Source: Flammula alnicola
Taxonomy: Eukaryota; Basidiomycota; Agaricomycetes; Agaricales; Strophariaceae
DNA length: 64,000 nucleotides
NCBI GenBank assembly: GCA_015499995.1
Contig: JADNRV010000078.1
Location: 183,833 to 247,832 of the forward strand
Reading direction: 5' to 3'
Shown one piece after another: positions 55,493 through 64,000 of the stretch (the stretch's first letter is position 1; each line of letters opens with the position of its first letter). The position numbers and the translations under genes were made by a program. Under the pieces are notes generated by a model. The model was given only the letters and a program-made list of their open reading frames with translations, was not told where the DNA came from and searched no databases.

Positions 55493-56075
55493 TTTCGAAG
55501 AGGTATTATTTGGTAAATTTTGGTTCCGGGTATAGTGAGTGGTTGGTGAGTGCGCTTTAGATTTGGATATCGGGTGCTTATGCTTTCTTTGCCCTAAGAG
55601 AGTGACAGGTCAAGATATAAAAGAGTGTCTTGAAGCAGCGAGTGTATAAAGGCGAATGAAGGGGCACAAGAAGTGGGTAGAAAACAAGGCCGCCGCCAGC
55701 GGCCAATGCTCGTCGGAACACGCTTTCGCGCGCCACGTGATTGGTCGTCCGCCACGCGTTAACCGGTTTTTGTTTCTCACAATAACATCGGTTTGTTCAT
55801 CAACGTCGCCAACCTCGTACCATTTCTATATCCAGTGAATCATACGGTGTGGACTCAACAGGGCAAAGGTGAGGAAGCTTGTAGCAAGAGCCCCAAATAA
55901 AGAGTTCACTCAATCTTATGTTTCAGATTGGTTTCAGACAGTATTCGGTGTACTTCGCCTTTCCAAAGAGACACGACCTCCAGGGCCAGGGCGGCGACCG
56001 ACATCTCACTTGGAATGACCTGTTGATCATTCTCAGATTCCACCAGCTTCAGCGTTGCTAATACCAACCCTAGAA
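55493..56075. other. Divergent promoter region of CRH-like and F-box genes; right-arm border
   Basis: No gene seen. The right arm of the inverted duplication begins near 55725. From there to the F-box ATG the sequence is the reverse complement of 41422-41715, with moderate divergence. The first 230 bases belong to the CRH-like promoter. Confidence 0.55.
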
Positions 56076-57674
56076 ATGGGCAACTCTGCATCCAGTGTGC
56101 CGATCTTCAAGTTGCCCACAGAGTTGCTTTTAGAGATTTTCTCCATGAATGCAAGAATGGACATCCCCTCTTCATTCGAAAGATTTGGTCTTTACGACCC
56201 TCGCTATGAAAATCGTTTTTCGTCTTTGACGATCACTGTCCGTAGCTCACATGTCTGCGGCGAATGGCGGAAAATAATTCTTGGGGATCCACTTTTGTGG
56301 GGAAGCTGCATCGATTTCAGGGTCCTGGCACAGAAGAAAGACCATTGGATGGAAGAAATCTTGCGCAGAACCGGAGACTCCTTGTTATCAGTGGTCGTAA
56401 ACTTAGACAGGAACTCGGCTGCTTTGTCTAAGTTTTTCTCCGCCCTTCTGAAGCACCACTGGACAAGAATACGACATCTCTATATCCCGTCCCGACTAGA
56501 GCAGTTCGCGTTCGGCGAACTCTGGAACGCATTAGTTCGCCCAGCGCCGCATCTCCAGTCATTCCATATTTATCTATCACATCCACTACCAGATGTTTTG
56601 GGTTCCTCCGACTCTAGATCTTTCCTGTTTTCGGGGAATGCGCCATCGCTCCGCTCTTTCCGCGCCTCATACATCCATTTCAACCTCCACACCCCCTGGT
56701 TACCCCAAATACGAGAGCTGGAAGCAAAACAACCCCTCACAGTCATGGGACTTCTTGACGCATTGGCGCGAATGCCGCTACTCGAAAATTTGTCCGTCGT
56801 GCTCAATGGATCTGATCTGGCAGGGCAGAGTAATAACCTCACACAAGCGTCTCTCCCGCGACTCGAGGAAATCAGTGTGACGGGTCCTATCGGTGCATGC
56901 TTAACACTTCTGGAGCACATTGCACCAGCACCTGGATGCCTTTTCTGCATGAATAGCCCTCAGAACGACATACCGCTTACGACAATGACAAGCACAGATT
57001 TTATTGCCAGTGCCCATCGCGTGTTTTCTACCTATGTGGAAAGTTACTTCAACCATCACCATCTTACGGGAAAACTCCTTTTCTCGCTTTACACATCGTA
57101 TCTTTCCTTTATCGAGCTAGATAACAACCGTAGGCTCATCGAGGTTGGCTTTCCCATAATAATAAGAGGTCTTCGTCGACATCCCTCGATCTCTGATCTT
57201 TTGCACGCCATTTCCTTGTGCCGATTTTCCAGTGTAACACAATTGTTTATCAATGGACCCGTTGTCCTCCGCTATCCCACTAGTACAAGCCTATTACACC
57301 CCTTCTATTCTGTTAAAACATTGAACATCTCGCTGGACACACTTCAAGCTCTCTTTGAAGTTCCGTCAGGTATTACTTTGGACAACACCGCTCCAGTCTT
57401 GCCGCTGCTGCAAACTCTTGAAGTCATGCCCGAGAGAAGGCTGGACGTATTTATGACTCGAATTCAGTCCATCCTTCTGCCTTTCTTGGCCTCGAGGAAA
57501 GAGGCCGGTTTCCCAATCAGGTTTCTTGACCTTGACCTTTTCACACATCCGTTAAAGTTGACACATCCGTTCAACTTGGGATCTCTACTGGGAGGCATGA
57601 CTGGTATCACACTGCTTTGGCGCGAAGAGGGAGAAGTAAGGGAGTATTTAGTTGGTAGCGAGCTATGTGATTAA
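56076..57674 (+). CDS. F-box protein (family 2), right copy
   Basis: Intact 532-residue frame. I take ATG at 56076 (MGNSASSVPIFKLPTELL) because it aligns with the ATG of the left copy. The F-box is IFKLPTELLLEIFSMNARM plus SSHVCGEWRKIILGDPLLWGS, then leucine-rich repeats and the tail ITLLWREEGEVREYLVGSELCD. It differs from the left copy by scattered substitutions and a few small indels. A probable SCF substrate adaptor, substrate unknown. Confidence 0.85.
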   Translation: MGNSASSVPIFKLPTELLLEIFSMNARMDIPSSFERFGLYDPRYENRFSSLTITVRSSHVCGEWRKIILGDPLLWGSCIDFRVLAQKKDHWMEEILRRTGDSLLSVVVNLDRNSAALSKFFSALLKHHWTRIRHLYIPSRLEQFAFGELWNALVRPAPHLQSFHIYLSHPLPDVLGSSDSRSFLFSGNAPSLRSFRASYIHFNLHTPWLPQIRELEAKQPLTVMGLLDALARMPLLENLSVVLNGSDLAGQSNNLTQASLPRLEEISVTGPIGACLTLLEHIAPAPGCLFCMNSPQNDIPLTTMTSTDFIASAHRVFSTYVESYFNHHHLTGKLLFSLYTSYLSFIELDNNRRLIEVGFPIIIRGLRRHPSISDLLHAISLCRFSSVTQLFINGPVVLRYPTSTSLLHPFYSVKTLNISLDTLQALFEVPSGITLDNTAPVLPLLQTLEVMPERRLDVFMTRIQSILLPFLASRKEAGFPIRFLDLDLFTHPLKLTHPFNLGSLLGGMTGITLLWREEGEVREYLVGSELCD

Positions 57675-58359
57675 TGCAGTCTAATGTATGCCTGTCATGC
57701 AGTTTTGAAATTCAAGCTGGACAATCCGAATCTTTAAAGTGATGGGGAAATTGTCAGTAACAACCAGAAATCCAACAGTCAATGCCTGTCCGCGTTTTCT
57801 TTACTGACAATGTAAATCCTCAACCGTGACCTCTGCTTTACAATTTATATTATGCATGTAAACGGTTAGAATTTGATAACTCTATGTCGAAAAAAAGTCG
57901 CTCGGGATGAGAGAAGGAAGAAATGATGGCTAATTTTTGAACTCAAAATGCTTTAAATTTGAATTTGTTTCATCGCCTGTACGAACACCATCTCAATCCT
58001 ATATGCAAGTTTCGACTATTCGCCGGGTGTCACTTAGTAGTTAACAAAATGTTACATGCGTTAAAAGTAGCTATCGCCTATAGGCTACTACTACTAAGTG
58101 TTTCAACCACCACAAGCGCCGAGGATAAGTTTACTGGCCGAAGGGAGTCCTGCAATTATCAGCAAGGTTAGTGGCTGTTAGTGCACAGTGGGCTGTTCGT
58201 GGGCTAGCTATGATTGATTGTGATCTTAGCATAGGAACGAGGAAGAAGCAGTGTCGGCCCTCGGGTAATAGGTATGAAGGAATTCAAAAACAAGGACATC
58301 TCCGAGCTCGATAAATAACTCTATTTAAGCGAAGGGCCGCTGGGGATACCTCCACGACC
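57675..58359. other. Intergenic between the two right-arm F-box genes
   Basis: The first 70 bases mirror the left arm, and so do the last roughly 130 (including GGCTAGCTATGATTGATTGTGATCTTAGCATAGGAACGAGG-like flank at 58200-58240). The middle is not shared and I see no gene. On the left the same interval is nearly 3 kb because of inserted material. Confidence 0.5.
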
Positions 58360-61300
58360 ATGAACATTAATATAGACGTCTTGTCTGAAATCTTCGAGAT
58401 TGTCATCGATGAGAATCCCTCTTCCCTTTCCATCATACGATCCGTCAATCGCGACTGGTTCGAAATAGCCGGAAATACCCCCAAGCTATGGTCGAAATTT
58501 CATCTTGACCGTAAAATCCGCATTGTTGATCCCGAGTATTCTCGTCTTCACCTCCAAAAGTCGGGCGGAATGCCTCTTGAGATTACTATCACCCTTCCCA
58601 AGAAGCTTCGATACCATACCAATTTCCCTGTCACATCAGGAAAACGTCCAATTTGTCTTTGGCGTCTTCGTCTTCAAACAAGTGTCTTTGAGGTCTTCTC
58701 TCAGAATAATTTGTCTCTTATACGTCTTTGGAACCGTCTTTGTCTTTGGCACAGTATCTTTGTCTTTTCAAGGGTATCTTTCTGTCTTTCCAAAATGCGG
58801 ATGTCTTTATAGGGAAAAATAGTCTTCGGCGTCTTTGGGTTTGACGATGGTACACTTAGCGGAAACAGTAAACCTCGCGAGGGCAGAGCCGATGTCGATT
58901 GACATGGCTATGCTGCCTCTCGAGGTTAGTAATGTTGATCACCATCCATTGCCTTGCGCCCATCCCCCTGATCAGAGTTGCTCTCGCTGCCAGCTGATGC
59001 AAATGAGGCCCAGGATGGCGATATTGGCTTGAATGATGACACCAAGCCAGACATCGTCTCCTCGTATTATTCCCCAAGTGTGATGTGGGGAGCAAGCCAG
59101 GAGACATCGAAGTGTGTGCGCATAGGGAACGGTGAGGTGCAAGGAGGGGATTCATTGGTAGACGTAGGTGGCAAGCAGCGATCGCAGTGGCGGCACGTGG
59201 AAGGAGGGTGAGGGAGACGACGACGGCGGTTTCAAATTTGTCGTCTTATCTGGCTACGGGTTTGGTAAGGTTAAAGTAGGTTGCCACATCCCTCGACGAG
59301 GGGAGGGGCACGTGGCATCGAGGGTGATTTTAATCGCACGGAGGAGTCATAGGAGGACACCTAATAACACTCAGAAAATTAGTTGAAAATATTTGAGGTA
59401 GAAATAGGCGATGGAGGGGTGAAGAATGGAGGCAGCGACGAGCTTCGAATTCAGAATTGTGTCGAAGTCAGTTCAGACTCCGAAGCACGTGACCTTTGTT
59501 GATCAAAGTTGAACGTTGAATCTCGGTGCAGGAGACAACTTGAACTCGTACCACCACCAGCGCCGCCGTACTCCAGCACGCTGACAAAGGGCCCGCGCAA
59601 TAATGCTAGGTAATTACCGTCATTTTTATCCCTCTCAACTACCCTCACGCGGATCTCGCACATGATCTGATTCAACTTTTCGCGCCGTCTCGTGCACCAG
59701 GTGAAATTTTCAGAAGTTAGATGGCATCTCTTAGATTCGCACCTTCACTGATAGATGCAGCAAGGACCTATCAAGACCGCGACGCATCAATGCGGTACGT
59801 CGCTGCCACTAACACTCCCTGCTAATCAAAAATTTTGACCGGCAACGCTACTCGGTGCAATTCTGGTAAGTAATCGCCCTCCTGTTCAATGTTATCTTCA
59901 GCTTACCGTCACGATTCGCATCTCATGTAGTGAAGTAACGCTAGTGGACGCATGGTTACTATTAGGAGAGATAATGATGGCAACAACGGCTGGAAGATAA
60001 GTGGTTGATCATGACCCCTAGGTAAGTTCTGCCAGCACTACTTCTTGTTCATCAGCACTGAAACATTGAGTCGAGAGATCAGGTTGGACCATGGTGATAA
60101 TAGCGCTGTTAACGGGTCTGAGCCCTTCCATTTCGATCGATCCTCAAGACCGATGCCGTCACTGCCAATGCAGACCCTCGGCATGCTCGGTACGTTCACA
60201 GTTTTCACTCTGCACGTAGCTTGTTGAGGCCTATTTTATCTTTCTAGAGCAGCGCGGAAGGTGGAATGAACTTGCTCAGTTGTAAGTATGGTGCGCCCGG
60301 TGGCTGGGCTCATCTGCTCGCCACATTTTTGTACGTTGTATCTATTCATCCTGCAAAATCTATATTCTGATGCAGAACTCTATGCCCTTCAGCCTTCGTC
60401 CCCTATGTCGCTCCGCCGTTTGCAATAACTCATGATGTTAGGATAAGTTGACTCAAGTGGGCCGCTATTTTGGAGGGCCTGGATTTGCTCTCGAAGACCT
60501 CTAGGATTCGTAGGATTATCAAAGTAGTCTCTTTAGACAGTGCCCGTACACAATGGAAATCATTTTCTTATGATATTTGTCGCAAACACAAAATAAGCCT
60601 ACATTAAGACCCCCCAAGACTCAAACTTGAGATGCTTTGCCAAAGCAAAGATGGTAAAGATGGTCTTCACAAAGCCATCTGTATGTCTCTGAAAGATAAA
60701 AGTTGTCTTCGAAAGACATCAGCCATCTTTCAAAGACATGTACCTTGATATCCAAAGACGCTCGTCTTTGACGTCTTTGGCGTCTCTACGTCTTTGCAAA
60801 GACGCCAAAGACGCCCAAAGACGGACCGGACATTTTCCTGATGCGCCGAACTCAGGCAAGCCGTGCACAGAATCAAGTCGCTCTCCATCGACGCGCCATT
60901 CCTCGAGGCATGGCAAAAGTTTGTCTCCGGTATAGGCGACGGTCAGCCTGCCCCCATTCTCCAACGACTCATTATCAAGGCCAGAGGTGGCGTTAAGAAT
61001 TTAAGCAATAATCACTCGTTCAAGACCCTGTCAACTGCGTTGACGCCATCTCCAAACCTCATCCATCTCCAGCTTCCACCATGGCCCTTCCCCTCGCCAA
61101 TTCCCCCTCAGTTCTCCACTATTAGATCCCTCGTCTTCGAAACTCCTTTTTCCGGAATTGTACTTCCTGATCTCTTCCCAATCATCAAGGCAACACCTTA
61201 TCTCCAGCATTTCAGGTTCAAAGGTCCCGATTATGGCAACCACTTCGATTCCAATTACTCCAATATTATATCAGTACCCCAACTTCGCACCATTGACGTT

Positions 61301-61822
61301 ACCTCTCCCGGAATTGGATTGAATTTCTTGGGTAATTTCCGTGCTCCATTTCTCACCGAAGTGCGCCTGGACGGGTATCGCGAGATTATCCCACACTCAC
61401 TCTCGGCTTGGGAGCTAGACGATTGGGGAATTGACTTCACCCGACCACATTCGAATATCCTGACCTATCTTTCAACCCACTCACCCGATATCCGTCGGCT
61501 TGAGCTGAAATACATTCATTTCGAGCATCCGAAAGAGGACCATAATCGTATACTCAGCGGTCAGGCTTTTCCTTTCCTGGAGGAATTGATCTTGGAAAGG
61601 ACGAATATACCGGACATTTCTCTGATAGAGAGCGCTACGAGACACCCGCGCCTCAAGAAACTCGAGTTGCGGGACTGCAAGTACATCTCTGTGGAGGGAC
61701 TGCGAAGATTTGTTGAAGGACATAGCAATGCGGAATTTGTGCTCAAGGTGGAAGACTGTCGAGCCATCAGTCGGGAAAATTTTGAATCTCTCTCAACAAT
61801 TACTTCTGTAGGGTCGCAGTAG
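58360..61822 (+). pseudogene. F-box/LRR-like protein (family 1), right copy, split by a transposon
   Basis: The 5' part, 58360-58633, begins MNINIDVLSEIFEIVIDENP and keeps the F-box. The 3' part, from about 60846 to the TAG at 61820-61822, keeps all leucine-rich repeats to the end. Both parts are highly similar to the intact copy at 35458-36699. The 2210-base insertion between them introduces stops. If the element and 2 bases are ignored, the frame continues, one codon shorter than in the left copy. Only transcripts that spliced the insert out could give protein. Confidence 0.85.
58634..60843 (+). mobile_element. Non-autonomous TIR transposon (CATCAGGAAAA family), copy in F-box gene
   Basis: The left end is CATCAGGAAAACGTCC and the right end, on the other strand, CATCAGGAAAATGTCC. 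Inside both ends are dense arrays of GTCTTTG (58652-58855, plus orientation) and CAAAGAC (60640-60825, inverted), more than ten on each side. The middle (58870-60600) codes nothing I recognise. Flanks are CA and CG, an imperfect 2-bp duplication. Short TIRs, long subterminal repeat arrays and a 2-3-bp target duplication are the layout of EnSpm/CACTA-type elements, but the terminal bases are not CACTA. Assignment is an inference. Confidence 0.78.
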
Positions 61823-62535
61823 ATAGAATGTTTTACCTCTCAGAATGAATACAGGTTTTAAATTCATCCTGGAATCATTGCTTTAGCGAGGGTAATCCAA
61901 TAAAACTTATTCTCGTGGTTCACCTGTCGTCAGATTACTTCCAAGGACTGACCGGTCTGAGATTGCCAAAGAAGTAAGGGAGTCAGGGAGTATATAGTCG
62001 GGAGTGTCGAGATAACCTTGATTAATGCCGCCCAAGGTGTGCATGTCGTGTGGTTCCCTTTCGCTCAGCAAACTCTGACTCACAGTCGCCTTTCGTCTCA
62101 GCACCGCTTTCAACTCCTTATACCGCCCAAAACCGATCTCGTACGACGACGTACAATCCTCCGGAAGGAGGTGACGATCAACTGGCACCTACGTGGCGAG
62201 TTTCATCAGCATTATGTCCTCGAATGAATGAAAATATATATTCATGATTTCATTCGCGTAGCATGCCGAGGAGGAACAAGTCGTCAAATTTTAAAACATA
62301 CATCCGCTCTCTACCACCAGATCACACCCAACCGAGCTATCCTCCCGTCCACTTCAAGTAATAACATCACCAAGATATCGCCCCTTAATAACCACTTCCT
62401 CCAGCAGCACCATTGACCTAGAAAGAGAAAAAAAGGAAAGAGCGTCAGTCAACGTTCAGGACCGAAAAGAACCAAGACCTGCGATGGCCGGGACAAACCT
62501 AGCCACGATACGACACTATAAATCTACGACGATCA
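61823..62535. other. Intergenic with a relic of the family-2 F-box gene end
   Basis: From about 61965 to 62060 the sequence resembles the last codons and 3' flank of F-box family 2: GAAGTAAGGGAGT...AGTATATAGTCGGGAG, then GATTAATGCCGCCCAAGGT against GATTAATGCAGCCTAAGGT in the left copy. It is a third, decayed piece of this family. No other gene seen; the rest should be the 3' flank of the next gene. Confidence 0.55.
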
Positions 62536-64000
62536 TCATGTAAGATTTACCTTATCTTTCAAAGATGAGATGAACTGTTGGTAGCTTGGGAGCATGTCGG
62601 CGCGGTCCTGGATGAGCATGCTCAAAGCCCAGAGTCGGAGCGGAGGCTCGCCGTCCTCTTTGACGATGTACAGGTGCGGGTAATATGCGCCACGGCGCAA
62701 TTCACGGATCTTTTGGATGATAGCGTTGATCCGTTGGGAGAAGGGATTTTCGAGAGGGCGCAACGTGGCCTATGGGGAGACAAGAGCGTGAGAAAATCAT
62801 ATAAAAATATAATGATTTTGGCTGGAACATACCTTTCCGCCACGCAAGACATCGTAGCTCGGCAAATCAAACACGTCTTGCACGAGCTGGGGAACTGCAT
62901 CGCGACCAACCCATAGGAAGATGGTCTGTCCGTCTTCTATCAAGAATAGTCCGTGTCTCTCAAGTCGCTCGGATGTAAGAGGAAGAGCTGGAGGCAGAAT
63001 GACACCTTGTTCACCGATAGTGCCGGCCTGAAAGACGAGGGTTAAAATGCCATCAAGAAACGAGGTGAAAAAACGCGTTCTTACCTCGGGAGGCATATTA
63101 TGCAACGAGTAGAAAACTTGGATAAAGATATGGAATAAGAAGTTGAGAAGGCATAGACGTAAGAAGAGCCTGCGAATAAGCGCGGATATCTGGAGGAATT
63201 TGGGCGCTTTGACGGATACCGACCTGCAAAGAAAGTCGATAAACAATAACGAAAAACAAGACATTCTCATCACAAACTCACGTTCTTCAAAAGACCCAGA
63301 ATGAGGACAGGCAACATCTTCAGGTTATCTGAGATAGCCAACTGTGCACTGGCACCGGCACCACTCGATGTCATGCTAGTCTTGTACGCAACCAAAAGCT
63401 CGACTAATTTCTGGAACACGTATTCACGAGCGTCCTCCAATTTATGCGTCAGTGATCGTTCGACGGCCTTGTTCGCAAGGTACGTGGTGATGGCGACTTG
63501 GTCCGCAGATGCAAAGACCTCAGAGAGGTTCGTGGTGGTTGGAGGGCCATTGTGATAACACGAATGCGACGTTCACCTACATTTGAATTTAATCAGTAAT
63601 GTAACTTCTTGTGAATGGCACTACAGCTAGACTTACCGTAGCAAGTGGTATGAAGGACGGCAGTCTGGAAGACGACGAAAGGAGTGGTAATGGCCTCTTC
63701 AATCTGAACCTCGATTGCGTAGGACTGGTCTTGAGGAACGGCAGGCATAGCCAGAAGATCCGTTGAACGGACGAAGAAGTTTCCATGGAACGAGGCCATG
63801 CGCAGCCCTGTCAGAATAACAAGGATGCAATCAATACCAGAAAGAATAGGTAGAATAAAGTTGTTAACGTACCTCGCGATGCACGCACGCGCATGACTGC
63901 CTCCAACATGATAGGAGTCGCTAACACCTCGCCGAACTCGTGGGCAAACTTCATAGCATCCTCTGTCCGACCAGCATTGAAAGCTGGGTAGTAATAGGTT
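62536..64000 (-). CDS. SEC24: COPII cargo adaptor SEC24 (Sec24/Sfb2 type), C-terminal half; 5' end outside window
   Basis: Read on the minus strand from the window edge, with several introns. Segments in order are [20 protein letters not shown] and [20 protein letters not shown], both beta-sandwich. Then come [11 protein letters not shown] with [20 protein letters not shown], and [19 protein letters not shown] of the helical domain. The end has [40 protein letters not shown] (gelsolin-like), then [18 protein letters not shown] and [19 protein letters not shown]. The stop is at 62536. This is the Sec24 branch, unlike the SFB3/LST1-type gene at 13239. One base seems to be missing at about 63541-63547 (CTCCCA now CTCCA), shifting the frame in an essential gene. 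That argues for an assembly error. Confidence 0.9.

Larger units (their letters stand above)
55725..61885 (+). repeat. Right arm of the F-box inverted duplication (partner 35390-41715)
   Basis: Contains mirrored copies of both F-box genes and their flanks. Compared with the left arm it lacks the His-rich secreted-protein gene and the Helitron, and it gains the transposon at 58634-60843. Confidence 0.85.

Noticed and set aside
58835..59386. Short frames inside the F-box-gene transposon as a possible transposase
   Set aside because: No DDE or zinc-finger pattern, frames are short and disconnected.

Overview
The window looks like a gene-rich stretch of a filamentous basidiomycete, probably an Agaricomycete. 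Genes are split by many short introns with GTRNGT-like donors. The content includes eukaryotic housekeeping genes (MSH6, two SEC24-type genes), a Crh-type cell-wall GH16 enzyme, an expanded F-box family and mushroom-type Helitrons. The species cannot be named from the sequence alone.

Layout. 1-1638: gag-only LTR element with near-identical LTRs. 3083-4044: a six-exon gene for a small secreted cysteine-rich protein of unknown function. 4693-5810: a CFAP20-domain gene. 7159-12868 (minus): MSH6. It is divergent from an SFB3/LST1-type SEC24 gene (13239-16657) across a 370-bp promoter with an ACGCGT box. 17373-25203: three tandem copies of a membrane-anchored HGGG/GDSAGG hydrolase with a cytochrome P450 between copies two and three. 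All genes here except copy two carry one or more single-base deletions in homopolymer runs. 27071-35176: a very large multi-exon protein, tentatively UNC80-like.

35390-61885 is an inverted duplication. Two F-box genes on the minus strand (35458-36699 and 39820-41421) are mirrored by plus-strand copies (56076-57674 and 58360-61822). The left arm also holds a His-rich secreted-protein gene and a short Helitron. The roughly 14-kb centre holds an autonomous-type Helitron (about 43.5-52.2 kb) and a tandem run of short Helitron copies (52200-53725). It also holds a CRH-like glycosyl hydrolase gene (53804-55492, minus). The window closes with the 3' half of a second SEC24 gene (62536-64000, minus).

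Two insertions share the terminal motif CATCAGGAAAA. Each carries dense subterminal arrays of a GTCTGG/GTCTTTGG-like motif, and each reads in frame again if a 2-bp target duplication is assumed. One (48673-50088) splits the Helitron Rep/helicase gene and the other (58634-60843) splits an F-box gene. They look like non-autonomous members of one DNA-transposon family, perhaps EnSpm/CACTA/Plavaka-like, and are the most unusual mobile component here.

How the genes relate: MSH6 acts in mismatch repair and the SEC24 proteins in COPII cargo selection. The hydrolase/P450 run looks like a duplicated accessory metabolic or detoxification cluster. The F-box proteins are probably substrate adaptors of SCF ubiquitin ligases, expanded by duplication and then broken up by transposons.
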